Made by a program: the position numbers and the translations under genes
Origin: VRUE01 sp963816785
Lineage (GTDB): Bacteria > Actinomycetota > Thermoleophilia > Solirubrobacterales > 70-9
NCBI GenBank assembly: GCA_963816785.1
Contig: CAWFLL010000004.1
Location: 1,302,001 to 1,366,000 of the forward strand
Length of the DNA stretch: 64,000 bases
Reading direction: 5' to 3'
Notes under the pieces: model-generated
Told to the model about the DNA's origin: nothing
The model's input: the letters and a program-made list of their open reading frames with translations, nothing else
The model's database searches: none
Part shown: one piece after another, positions 51,026 through 59,453 of the stretch
Position numbering within the stretch: the first letter of the stretch is position 1
Layout: each line of letters starts with the position of its first letter

Positions 51026-51818
51026 TCAACCCGCCGGCTGTGGGTCGGTTGTGGTCGTTGCATCGGCGCGAGAGAGCGTCCCGTGCCTGCGCCTCACCAC
51101 GTAGATCCAGATAGCGCCGACCGCGATCATCGCAAGGCTCTCGAGCTGGGCGGTGGTGAGCCCCAGCGCGGTGTCCTCGTTGCGGCGCAGGAACTCGATC
51201 AGGAAGCGCTCGGCACCCGCGTAGAGGAGGTAGAGCGCGAAGAGGACGCCGGCCCGGAAACGGTCACGCAGTTGCCACAGCAGCCAGGCGCCGAGTCCCA
51301 TCGCCAGGGTCTCGTAGATCGGGGTCGGGTGGACCGTTTCATCGGTCGGCACGGTGCCGTCCGGATAGGCCATCGCCCAGGGGCCGTCCCAGGCCTTGCC
51401 GTAGTCGCCGTCGCCCGAGAGCTGGCAGCCGCAGCGGCCGATCGCGTAGCCGAGCGCCAGCGCGGGCGCCACGAGGTCGAGCAGGACCAGGCCGAGGAAG
51501 CCCCGGTACCAGGCCCAGAGCACGACCCCGAGGGCGCCGCCGATCAAGCCCGCCGTACCAGACCAGCCCCGAGCCGGAGAAGAGGTTGCCGAGCAGGTCG
51601 TCCTTGACGCTGTCGTAGTTCTCGATGATGAAGTAGATCCGGGAGCCGACCACGCCGCCGAGGAGGGCCGAGAACCCGATCTCGTAGGCCCAGTCGGTGG
51701 GCTTGCCGATCTCACTCAGCCGCTTCGCGATCAGCGCCCCGGCGGCGAGGAAGGCGAGCGCGAACATCAGGCCGAAGGTCTGGAGGGTGAGCGGGCCGAT
51801 CGCGATCTCGGGGTACAT
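51026..51818 (-). CDS. lgt: Prolipoprotein diacylglyceryl transferase, one frame break
   Basis: About 263 residues after removing one extra base near 51550. MYPEIAIGPLTLQTFGLMFA, LLGGVVGSRIYFIIENYDSV, WYGGLIGGALGVVLWA and the essential AIGRCGCQLSGDGDYG (family RxGxxxNxEx-type region), then HPTPIYETLAMGLGAWLLW. It transfers diacylglycerol from phosphatidylglycerol to the lipobox Cys of preprolipoproteins in the membrane. It lies 8 bp after the argF stop. Confidence 0.9.
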
Positions 51819-51826
51819 CGCCGCAG

Positions 51827-52712
51827 CTACTCGGCGAGGAGCGCCGCCATCAGCGCCTTCTGGGTGTGGAGGCGGTTCTCCGCCTGGTCCCAGACGGCGG
51901 AGCGGGGGCCGTAGAGCACCTCGGCGGCGATCTCCTCGCCGGGATGCGCGGGCAGGCAGTGGAGGACGACGGCCGTGTCCTTCGCGGCGCCCAGCAGGTC
52001 GGCGTCGACCCGGAACGGGGCCAGGTCGGCGCGCCGGCGGGCGGCCTCCTCCTCGTCGCCCATGCTGACCCAGACGTCGGTGTAGATCGCATCGGCGGCG
52101 GCGGCGGCGGCGCGGGGATCGTCGGTCAGCCTGACTCCATGGCCCTCCTCCAGCTGATAGCCGGGCGGCGCCGCGACCACGACCTCGACTCCGGCGAGCT
52201 CACCCGCGATCGCCAGCGAGCGGGCGACGTTGTTGCCGTCGCCGACATAGGCGAGACGAAGGCCGGCGAGCTCCCCGAACCGCTCCCGCAGGGTGAGGAG
52301 GTCGGCGAGAGCCTGGCAGGGATGGTGCAGGGGCGTCAGGGCATTGACGACCGGCACCTCTGCCGCGGCGGCGAGCTCGGCGACATCCTGATGGGAGCCG
52401 GAGCGGATCACGATCGCGTCGACGTAGCGGGACAGGACACGGGCCGTGTCCGCGATCGACTCCCCGCGCGACAGCTGTAGTTCGTCGCCGCGGAGGACGA
52501 TCGGCGTGCCACCCAGCTCGGCGACGCCCACCTCGAAGGAGATCCTGGTCCGCGTCGAGGGCTTCTCGAACACCAGCGCGATGCTGCGCCCGGCCAGCCT
52601 CGGTTGCCCCGGCGCCGTCCCGGTGCCCGGCTTTCAGCTCCGCCGCCCTGTCGAGCAGCTTGCCGAGCTCGAAAGCGCCGAACTCCTCCCCTGTCAGGAA
52701 ATCTCTCTTCAA
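51827..52712 (-). CDS. argF: Ornithine carbamoyltransferase, one frame break
   Basis: About 294 residues. TTG 52712 opens MKRDFLTGEEFGAFELGKLL, and after one extra C near 52624 the chain continues GRSIALVFEKPSTRTRISFE. Carbamoyl-phosphate site STRTR, the HPCQ motif (PLHHPCQALADLL), the Asp region YVGDGNNVARSLAIAG, and the ornithine motif HCLPAHPGEEI identify OTC rather than aspartate transcarbamylase. It makes citrulline from ornithine and carbamoyl phosphate in arginine synthesis. The gene heads an argF-lgt-prmC-lysS series. Confidence 0.93.
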
Positions 52713-52730
52713 GCTCCGGATACTAAGCGG

Positions 52731-53552
52731 GTGCGGTTCACCGCCATCAGCTGGAACCTCTTCCATGGCCGGGACTTCCCGCCCGACCCGCACCTGCGCA
52801 CCTGGCGCTCGAGGCTGCTGCGGATCAGGGAGCGAAACGCGACCCACGTTCAGGTCAATCGCGACCTCAGCGCCGAGTTCGCCGCGATGCTGGCGGGGTG
52901 GGCGTGGGACGTGGCGCTGCTGCAGGAGTGCCCGCCGCGCTTCGCCGAGCCGCTCGCCCGCGCCTGTGCCGCCGAGGGCCACCGGGTGCTCACCTCGCGC
53001 AACTCGCTGGCGCCGCTGCGGCGCCTCAGCGCCGCCATCAACCCGGACCTGACCGCCTCCGGCGAGGGGGGCTCGAACCTGACCCTGGTGCGGGCCTCGG
53101 GCCCGCTCGGCGAGATCGCCGAGCGCAGGGAGTTGGCGATCCACGAGGGACGGCCGGAGCGACGGGCGATGGCCTTCGCCCGCACCGCCTCGGGGCTCTG
53201 CGTCGCCAACCTCCACGCGACCAACGATCGGCCGGACCTCGCCGCCGAGGACGTCCTGCGGGGGGCTGCCGCGGCCACCGATTGGGCGGCGGGGGCGCCA
53301 CTGCTGTTCGGCGGCGACCTCAACCTGCGACCGGCCGAGAGCCCCAGCCTCTTCGAGGAGCTGCGTGAGCGCTTCGGGCTCACCGGGTCGACCGCCCCCG
53401 AGGCGATCGACCACCTTCTCTTCCGCGGACTGGAGACGGTCGAGCCACCCGCCCGGTGGCCGGGGGAACGGCGAGAGGTCCGCGACGACGGGCTGGCGCT
53501 GCGCCTCTCCGACCACGCCCCGGTGACCACCACCCTCGAAACGTCTCGATGA
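52731..53552 (+). CDS. Endonuclease/exonuclease/phosphatase (EEP) family protein
   Basis: 273 residues from GTG 52731, divergent from argF with 18 bp between the starts. FTAISWNLFHGRDFPPDPHL (Asn), VALLQECPPRFAEPLARACA (metal Glu), VANLHATNDRPDLAA, LLFGGDLNLRPAESPSLFEE (Asp, Asn) and ALRLSDHAPVTTTLE (Asp-His) give the full EEP active site. The fold covers DNases, phosphodiesterases and sphingomyelinases; no signal peptide is seen, so an intracellular role is likely. Confidence 0.88.
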   Translation: MRFTAISWNLFHGRDFPPDPHLRTWRSRLLRIRERNATHVQVNRDLSAEFAAMLAGWAWDVALLQECPPRFAEPLARACAAEGHRVLTSRNSLAPLRRLSAAINPDLTASGEGGSNLTLVRASGPLGEIAERRELAIHEGRPERRAMAFARTASGLCVANLHATNDRPDLAAEDVLRGAAAATDWAAGAPLLFGGDLNLRPAESPSLFEELRERFGLTGSTAPEAIDHLLFRGLETVEPPARWPGERREVRDDGLALRLSDHAPVTTTLETSR

Positions 53553-53586
53553 GCGGCGCATGAGATAGTCAGGTCGAAACGAGAAT

Positions 53587-53617
53587 GCATTTGACCCCGC
53601 TATTCGAGGGTAAACGC
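53587..53617. promoter_or_regulatory. Imperfect inverted repeat, operator-like, site 1
   Basis: GCATTTGACCCC and GAGGGTAAACGC are near-complementary arms (10 of 12) around CGCTATTC minus one base, 36 bp before the start of the next gene. A second copy of the pattern is at 56675-56703. Confidence 0.4.
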
Positions 53618-53652
53618 AGTCTCGACCCCCAGACCCCGACAGGAGGGTGAGC

Positions 53653-54099
53653 ATGGCCGAGAAAAAATCAAAATCGAGCAAAGCGACGAAAAAAACCAAA
53701 AAAGCCTCAGCTCGCAAACCCCCCGCGAGGCAAAAAGCCAAACCAAAATCAAAATCGGGCAAAACTAGAGCCGGCAAAAAAGCGAGCAGTGGCCGCACCA
53801 GCGGGCTCGACAAGAGCGTCGAACAGTTCCGGGAAAGCCTCGAGCAGAACGTCACCCTCAGCCGCGACCGTCTCCAGGAGGTCGTCGACGACGCCGTCAA
53901 GCGGGGCCGGATGCAGCGCAGCGACGCAGAAAAAATGCTCACCGACCTGGTCAAAAAAGGCCGCCGTCAGACCGACAGCCTGCTGAAGGAGCTGGAACGG
54001 CTGGTCCGCCAGGCGCGCAAAGGAGTCGGCGGGCACTCCGCCCCGGCTCGCAAACAGGCGACCCAGGCCGCGCGGCGCGCCCGCAAAAAACTCGGCTAG
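53653..54099 (+). CDS. Lys-rich tail plus phasin-like helical protein
   Basis: 148 residues. The first 55 are almost only Lys, Ala, Ser, Arg and Pro (KKSKSSKATKKTKKASARKP), like a histone-H1 tail; the remainder is helix (LDKSVEQFRESLEQNVTLSR, RLQEVVDDAVKRGRMQRSDA, KMLTDLVKKGRRQTDSLLKE) as in PHA-granule-associated phasin proteins. The codons switch to AAA for Lys, unusual in this GC-rich DNA. ATG 53653 is chosen because AGGAGG is 6 bp upstream. DNA or granule binding is inference. Confidence 0.78.
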   Translation: MAEKKSKSSKATKKTKKASARKPPARQKAKPKSKSGKTRAGKKASSGRTSGLDKSVEQFRESLEQNVTLSRDRLQEVVDDAVKRGRMQRSDAEKMLTDLVKKGRRQTDSLLKELERLVRQARKGVGGHSAPARKQATQAARRARKKLG

Positions 54100-55467
54100 G
54101 TGACGCACGCCGCGGATCAGATTGCGGCGCCGCGCCCGCGCCGCGGCGAGCAGCTCGAGGTCGAGATCGACTCTCTCGCCTTCGGTGGCCGGGGAGTCGC
54201 CAGAGCCGACGGGTACGTCGTCTTCGTCGCCGGCGCCTTCCCGGGCGACCGGGTGCGGGCGGAGGTGACGAACGCGAAGCGCAGGTTCGCCGAGGCTCGG
54301 GCCGTCGAGCTGCTGCGTCCCGCCACCGACCGGATTGCCGATCGCTGCGTCCACGAGGGCGAGCCCTGCCCGGGGGCGCCCTGGCAGGGCCTCCCCTACG
54401 AGCGCCAGCTCGCCCACAAGTCCGAGCAGGTGGGTGACTCGCTGCGCCGGATCGGCGGCCTCGACGGGTTCGAACTCGAGGAGACCGAGCCGGCGGTGGA
54501 GCAGTGGCGCTACCGCAACAAGCTCGAGTACACCTTCGGCGAGCGCGACGGCGAGGTCCTGCTCGGCTTCCACGCGCGGGGCCGCTGGGACGTCGTCGTC
54601 GGCGTCGAGGACTGCCTGCTCGCATCGGAGCGCGGCAACGAGGCCCGCAACCGGATCCGCGACTGGGCGCGGTTGGAGGCGATCCCCTCCTACGACCGCC
54701 GCGCCCGTGAGGGCGTCCTGCGGAACCTCGTCGTCCGCGAGGGTTGGCGCACGGGCCAGATCCAGACCCGCCTGGTCACCTCGCCGGCCCGCTTCCCCAA
54801 GCCCCCGGTCGACCTGCATACGGTGATCGAGGGCGACTCCGGCGGAACCGAGGGCCCAACCGGCGTGCTCGGCGAGGAACGGCTGCGCGAGGAGCTCGCC
54901 GGCCTGCGCCTGGAGATCTCCCCCGGCGCCTTCTTCCAGACCAACACCGAGATGGCCGAGCGCCTCTACGCAGTCGCCTCCGAGTACGCCGGGATGAGCG
55001 GCAATGAGCGCGTCTTCGACCTCTACTGCGGGATCGGCACGATCGGCCTGACGATGGCGGCGCAGGCGGGAGAGGTCTGGGGCCTGGAGCTGGTGCCGGA
55101 GGCGATCGCCGACGCGACCCGCAACGCCGAGGCGAACGGGATCTCCAATGCGACCTACGTCGCGGGCAGCGCCCGCACCGGGGTCCGGCCGCTGCTCGAG
55201 CGGGTGGGAAGGCCCGACGTCCTCGTCCTCGACCCGCCCCGCGCCGGGCTCTCACAGAAGATCGTCCGACGGGTGATCGAGTGCGACGCGAAGCGGATCG
55301 TCTACGTCTCCTGCAACCCGACCACGCTCGCCCCCAACGCCGCCCAGCTCACCGAGGCCGGCTATAGGCTGACCCGCGTGAGGCCGGTGGACATGTTTCC
55401 GCAGACCCCCCACATCGAGTGCGTGGCGCTGCTCGAGAAAGCCGCCCCCGGAGGGGGCGGCGCCTAA
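54100..55467 (+). CDS. TrmA/RlmD-family tRNA or rRNA uracil-5-methyltransferase
   Basis: 455 residues. GTG 54100 directly follows the previous stop. TRAM domain (LEVEIDSLAFGGRGVARADG), Cys cluster-like CVHEGEPCPGAPWQGLPYE, SAM domain VFDLYCGIGTIGLTMAAQAG, LVLDPPRAGLSQKIVRRVI and the catalytic Cys in VYVSCNPTTLAPNAAQL. It methylates a uridine at C5 in tRNA or 23S rRNA; the exact site cannot be read from sequence. Confidence 0.92.
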   Translation: MTHAADQIAAPRPRRGEQLEVEIDSLAFGGRGVARADGYVVFVAGAFPGDRVRAEVTNAKRRFAEARAVELLRPATDRIADRCVHEGEPCPGAPWQGLPYERQLAHKSEQVGDSLRRIGGLDGFELEETEPAVEQWRYRNKLEYTFGERDGEVLLGFHARGRWDVVVGVEDCLLASERGNEARNRIRDWARLEAIPSYDRRAREGVLRNLVVREGWRTGQIQTRLVTSPARFPKPPVDLHTVIEGDSGGTEGPTGVLGEERLREELAGLRLEISPGAFFQTNTEMAERLYAVASEYAGMSGNERVFDLYCGIGTIGLTMAAQAGEVWGLELVPEAIADATRNAEANGISNATYVAGSARTGVRPLLERVGRPDVLVLDPPRAGLSQKIVRRVIECDAKRIVYVSCNPTTLAPNAAQLTEAGYRLTRVRPVDMFPQTPHIECVALLEKAAPGGGGA

Positions 55468-55893
55468 TTGGATCTGGTCGACTCCTATCCGGTTGTCGTC
55501 ACCGACCGTCTCGAGGAGTGCCGCGACTTCTACCGCCGCTGGTTCGGGTTCGAGGTCAGCTTCGAGGCCGACTGGTTCGTGCTCCTCAACAGCGCTGGCG
55601 CCAATCCCGCGAGCCTCGCCTTCATGACCACCGATCATCCCTCTTCGCCACCCTCGCCGGCGGAGTACCGGGGCGACGGCGCCTTCATCACCTTCCAGGT
55701 CTATGACGCGGAGGCCGAGTACCTCCGCCTGGTCGACTCCGGGCTCGAGCTCGCCCGACCGCTGACCGACGAGCCATGGGGCCAGCGCCGCTTCGGCGCG
55801 GTCGACCCCGCCGGGATGTGGGTCGATGTGGTCGAGCAGATCGAGCCCGCCGCGGGTTGGTGGGACCCCTACATCGGGGCGGCTGAGTCGTGA
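55468..55893 (+). CDS. VOC (glyoxalase-like) protein
   Basis: 141 residues: VVVTDRLEECRDFYRRWFGF, EVSFEADWFVLLNS, ITFQVYDAEAEYLRLVDSGL and RRFGAVDPAGMWVDVVEQIE. It has the two beta-alpha-beta-beta-beta modules of VOC proteins; metal ligands (His, Glu) are only partly evident, so enzymatic activity is uncertain. TTG 55468 starts directly after the methyltransferase stop, and its end overlaps the next gene (GTGA). Confidence 0.85.
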   Translation: MDLVDSYPVVVTDRLEECRDFYRRWFGFEVSFEADWFVLLNSAGANPASLAFMTTDHPSSPPSPAEYRGDGAFITFQVYDAEAEYLRLVDSGLELARPLTDEPWGQRRFGAVDPAGMWVDVVEQIEPAAGWWDPYIGAAES

Positions 55894-56681
55894 GCCGCGG
55901 GTTCGGAGTCGCCGCAGGGCTCGACCCCGAGGTCGCACGACCGCTGGCCGCCCGCTGCGCCGAGCTGGGATACGGGTCGGTGTGGTCGAACGACCATCCC
56001 GGGGCGAAGGGGCTGGAGACGCTGGCCGAGTTCGCGGCGGCGGCGCCGGAGATCGAGCTGGGCGTCGCCGTGATCGCGCTCGACCGCACGCCGCCGGACG
56101 AGATCGCCGCCGACATCGAGCGCCTCGGGCTCGATCCGGCGCGTCTCTGGCTCGGCGTCGGCGCCGGCTTCTCCGATCGGCCGCTGACCCGGATGCGCGA
56201 CTCGCTGCCGGAGCTGCGCGAGCGCCTGCCGGGCGTGCGGCTGGTGCTGGCCGCGATGGGCCCGAAGATGTGCGCGCTCGCCGGGGCCGAGTACGACGGC
56301 GCCTTCTTCAACTGGATGACCCCGGACTTCGCCGCCGACGCCAGAGAGAAGGTCGAGTCCGGCGCCGCCGAGGCCGGCCGCGAGGCGCCGCCCGTGTTCG
56401 GATACGTCCGCACCGCGGTCGGGGCCGACGCCGCCGGTCGCCTCGCCAAGGAGGAGTCCTTCTACCGCGACCTCCATGACGGCTACCGCAACCACTTCGA
56501 CCGCCTCGCCGAGCCCGAGGGCACAGTCGGCGTCGCCGCCACAGACGCCGACGACGCCCAGCGGCAGCTGGCCGCCTATACCGCCCTCGACACGGTCGTC
56601 GTTCGCGGCCTCGCCAGCGCCACGGTCGACGCGATGACCGCCCTCGCCGAGGCCGCCGCCCCCGCCCGAGACGTGCATTGA
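55890..56681 (+). CDS. LLM-class flavin/F420-dependent oxidoreductase
   Basis: 263 residues: RPLAARCAELGYGSVWSNDH, ELGVAVIALDRTPPDEIAAD, IERLGLDPARLWLGVGAGFS, LVLAAMGPKMCALAGAEYDG and AFFNWMTPDFAADAREKVE. The order matches bacterial luciferase-like monooxygenases, many of which use F420 in actinobacteria. It is shorter than usual (about 330) but no domain edge is missing. Start GTG 55890 overlaps the preceding stop, so translation is coupled. Confidence 0.85.
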   Translation: MSRGFGVAAGLDPEVARPLAARCAELGYGSVWSNDHPGAKGLETLAEFAAAAPEIELGVAVIALDRTPPDEIAADIERLGLDPARLWLGVGAGFSDRPLTRMRDSLPELRERLPGVRLVLAAMGPKMCALAGAEYDGAFFNWMTPDFAADAREKVESGAAEAGREAPPVFGYVRTAVGADAAGRLAKEESFYRDLHDGYRNHFDRLAEPEGTVGVAATDADDAQRQLAAYTALDTVVVRGLASATVDAMTALAEAAAPARDVH

Positions 56682-56703
56682 CCCCGTATTTCGTGGTGAA
56701 TGC
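56675..56703. promoter_or_regulatory. Imperfect inverted repeat, operator-like, site 2
   Basis: GCATTGACCCC and GTGGTGAATGC are near-complementary (9 of 11) around GTATTTC; closely similar to 53587-53617. It spans the end of the LLM gene and the start of the next. Confidence 0.4.
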
Positions 56704-57474
56704 ACACCTCGTCAGGCTGGTGGCGATCGCGGCGTTGATGGCCGTCCTTCCGGCGAACGCGATCGCCGGGGGTGGGCCGCCGCCGCGCTTCGGCCCGCGC
56801 GGGCTGGAAATCCGCGAACCGTCGAGCCTGTTGAACGCAGGTGGCTTCGTCGCCTACACGATCAAGTTCGAGAGGGCGGAGGAGACGGCCCATATCGACT
56901 GGGACCTGACGGAGCCCTCTCTCGCATCGATGGTCGCGGTCGGATACTGGGCAGGCCGGCGGTGAGGCGGAGGGGGCTGCGCAGGATCGTCGGCCTGACC
57001 GAACCCGAAGTCGGGTTCAAGGTCTCCGGCCGGCCCTCTACAGGCTCGGGCTGACGATCCGCGACGGTTCCTCCGGTCGGCTGCTCGGCAGCTACGGCGA
57101 GTACGTGCGCGTCCTGCGGCGAACGAGCGACCCGCGCCTTCGCTCGAGCCCGCCTCGCTGCGAGCCGGCGCGACGGCCTCGATCGGCGTCGCCGAATAGG
57201 GCACTGGCTTCCTCGTTTTCGGCCCCGACTACTCGGTCGAATCCTTCGACGGCGCCAACTGGGTCGCGACGACGATCCAGGCGTCAACCCGCGAACCGCT
57301 CTTCGGCCAGACCGCCGGCGCCGGCGAAGTCGGCCTCTGCTCGACCCTGCCGATCCCCGCAGGCACCTCGCCCGGGCGCTACCGCCTGAGCGAACCCGCC
57401 GAACACCGCTGGTGTATCCCGCACCCCCGCCCCTTCCACCCGGTGCTCAGCCCGAGCTCACCGTCCTCCCCTAA
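56678..57474 (+). CDS. Secreted Ig-like (Big_14-type) domain protein, frame-broken
   Basis: Signal peptide (HLVRLVAIAALMAVLPANAI, ending AIA-GGG), then beta strands: GLEIREPSSLLNAGGFVA and YTIKFERAEETAHIDWDL, LYRLGLTIRDGSSGRLLGSY, GEYVRVLRRT, IGVAEYGTGFLVFGPDYSVE, GLCSTLPIPAGTSPGRYRLS, ending QPELTVLP. At least three frames must be combined (breaks near 56925, 57035, 57140 and 57430). The final phrase of PGRYRLS resembles bacterial Ig-like domains. The start may be TTG 56678 (overlapping the previous stop) or GTG 56696. The stop overlaps the convergent UDG stop. Confidence 0.55.
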
Positions 57475-58133
57475 TACGGCGGCAGGTCCTCGTACCACTC
57501 GCCGAGGATCTTGAAGGCGTGCCAGAACCGCTGCTTGGCGCCCTCCTCGTCGAGGGACTCGTCGATGTCGGGGGTGTAGAGGGCGTCGACGGCGGGGGTG
57601 AAGGCCTGCACCTCGCCCTCGCGCGGCTCTAGCTGGCGCGAGAGCGGCAATTCGAGGCCGTTGACGACCCGCAGCGCCGGCTCCCCCATCACGACGACGA
57701 TCTTCGGCTGCACGATCGCGATCTCCTCGACCAGGCGCCGCACGCACTCCTCCGCCGCCAGGTCGGGCTCGGCGATCGGGCACTTGACGCAGAGCGTGCC
57801 GTAGACGACCAGGGGGTCGATCCCGAGCCGCTTGAAGCTCTTCATCAGGGCGTTCCCGGCCCGGCCGTAGAAGGCAACCCCCTCTTCGATCTCGGCGACC
57901 CCGGGGGCGTGCTTGACCATGATGACGTCGGCCTGCGGGTGCCCGGAGCCGAGCACCGGCATCAGCTTTCCGCGCGGGCAATGGGGGCATTCCTGCAGAT
58001 CGTGGGTCAGCTGGTTGAGCTCGCGGATCGCGCGCTCCAGGTACTTCTCTCTTATCTCGTCGTCGGTTGCCGGCACGCTGGCCGATCTCTTTGACGACTC
58101 CGCCGCGGCTCCTTTCGCGCGGCCCGCCTGCAT
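57471..58133 (-). CDS. Uracil-DNA glycosylase superfamily protein (Fe-S, family 4-like)
   Basis: 220 residues. Four Cys suited to a 4Fe-4S cluster appear as LQECPHCPRGKLMPVLGSG and LCVKCPIAEPDLAAEECVRR. Fold motifs are VIMVKHAPGVAEIEEGVAFY GRAGNALMKSF and IVVVMGEPALRVVNGLELPL. The usual family 4 motif GEAPG is here KHAPG. It would remove uracil from DNA in base-excision repair. ATG 58133 shares one base with the upstream stop (TGATG), a coupling that decides this start over GTG 58076. Confidence 0.82.
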   Translation of the reverse strand: MQAGRAKGAAAESSKRSASVPATDDEIREKYLERAIRELNQLTHDLQECPHCPRGKLMPVLGSGHPQADVIMVKHAPGVAEIEEGVAFYGRAGNALMKSFKRLGIDPLVVYGTLCVKCPIAEPDLAAEECVRRLVEEIAIVQPKIVVVMGEPALRVVNGLELPLSRQLEPREGEVQAFTPAVDALYTPDIDESLDEEGAKQRFWHAFKILGEWYEDLPPY

Positions 58134-59410
58134 CAGCTCTTGCTCGCCGATCGCCCCCGCCTCGGGCGCCCGCCGCGCACCGGTTTGGCGTCGGGAACAC
58201 TCCGCTTCGACGCTTTCGGGCGGCCGGTCGTCTGCAGGAGCTTCAGCGCCTGCACGTAGACGAGGTTCTTGTGCTTGCGGGTGATGTCGGCGTCGCGCAT
58301 CGCCTCGAGGAACTCCTCGGGCCCGTCGAATTCGTGGATCCGCATCCGGACGCTGCCCAGGCCCTGGGCGACGTGGCTGTCGGACCCGGCGCCGGGGACG
58401 ATCCGGTACTTGCCGGCGAAGCGCTCCGCCTCTTCGTTGAAGGCGGTCAGGGCGACCCGCGGGTTGAAGACCTCGAGGATGTCGATCTCCTCGACGATGT
58501 CGAGCAGGTGCTCGTAGTCGGGCACCGAGTGGAACCGATCGAAGGGGTGGGGGACGTAGACGAGGCCCCCCTGGCGGCGGATCTCGGCGATCGTCTCCTC
58601 CATCGTCATCCCGCGCGGGATCTTCTCCTCGAGGAAGAGGCCGATCACCTCGCCCTGCTCGGCGGTCTTCACCTCCTCGGCGACGATCACCTCGATGTCC
58701 CCCATCTGCTCGGCGATCCGCCGCGCCTCCAGCGCCCCGGAGACCTCGTTGTGGTCGGTGATCGCGATCGCTCCGAGGCCGCGGTCGCGGGCGGTCTCCA
58801 GCAGCACCTCGACCGGAGTGGCGCAATCGGGCGAGTGGTCGGTGTGCATGTGCAGGTCGACCTCGATCAGGGGCCTCTGGGTGATGCGGCGGCGCAGCTC
58901 TGGATCGCCGTCGGGATCGTGGCGCCGGGAGAGCAGCCGGCGATAGATCGCTTCCAGATCGCTCGCCACCTCCGCCCAGTCGCGTTCGTCACCGCCCGGC
59001 GCGACCAGCTCGTAGGGGCCTGGGAAGTAGCGCTCCAGCAGGTTGGCCGTCGCGGCCGAGGCGACCGTGCGGGCGTCGAGGCGCCCGAAGAAGATCTCCA
59101 CCAGCGGCCGCGCCACCTGGGTCGAGAGGACCCGTTCCTGCGGCGCGTGGAAGGTGGCGACGTTGAGGGAGTAGGAATGCCGCAGCGCCGCCGAGGAGAC
59201 GCTCGGGGCGAACGGCTCGTGGACATGGACGATGTCGAGCGAATTCGACCCCAGCAGCCGCTTGACGGGGTCGCCCGCGGCGACGAGGAGCACCTCGTGG
59301 CCGCGGCCCTCGAGCTCCTCGGCGACCCGCCGCACGTACTCGTTGACCGGGTTGCGCGTGCCCCGCCTGTGGGGCGTCACCTGCGCTATCGAGAGTGACT
59401 GGTCTGACAC
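58133..59410 (-). CDS. GT4-like N-terminal domain fused to a PHP phosphoesterase
   Basis: 425 residues. The first 150 (IAQVTPHRRGTRNPVNEYVR, LDIVHVHEPFAPSVSSAALR, TFHAPQERVLSTQVARPLVE) match the N-terminal half of GT4 glycosyltransferases, but the nucleotide-sugar C-half is absent. From about residue 188, EVDLHMHTDHSPDCATPVEV, AIAITDHNEVSGALEARRIA, VIVAEEVKTAEQGEVIGLFL, YVPHPFDRFHSVPDYEHLLD and VPGAGSDSHVAQGLGSVRMR form a complete PHP metal site. A phosphoesterase role on nucleotide or sugar phosphate is expected. The N-terminal domain may bind a ligand only. Confidence 0.8.
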   Translation of the reverse strand: MSDQSLSIAQVTPHRRGTRNPVNEYVRRVAEELEGRGHEVLLVAAGDPVKRLLGSNSLDIVHVHEPFAPSVSSAALRHSYSLNVATFHAPQERVLSTQVARPLVEIFFGRLDARTVASAATANLLERYFPGPYELVAPGGDERDWAEVASDLEAIYRRLLSRRHDPDGDPELRRRITQRPLIEVDLHMHTDHSPDCATPVEVLLETARDRGLGAIAITDHNEVSGALEARRIAEQMGDIEVIVAEEVKTAEQGEVIGLFLEEKIPRGMTMEETIAEIRRQGGLVYVPHPFDRFHSVPDYEHLLDIVEEIDILEVFNPRVALTAFNEEAERFAGKYRIVPGAGSDSHVAQGLGSVRMRIHEFDGPEEFLEAMRDADITRKHKNLVYVQALKLLQTTGRPKASKRSVPDAKPVRGGRPRRGRSASKS

Positions 59411-59425
59411 CGAGCAATCAGCATA

Positions 59426-59453
59426 AGGACCTATCCCTACTGGGATAGGTCCT
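59426..59453 (-). terminator. Perfect 12 bp hairpin at the 3' end of ino1
   Basis: AGGACCTATCCC-TACT-GGGATAGGTCCT. The TAG stop of ino1 lies partly in the stem. No T-run follows, as is common for GC-rich actinobacterial terminators; it may also act as a boundary before the PHP gene. Confidence 0.7.
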
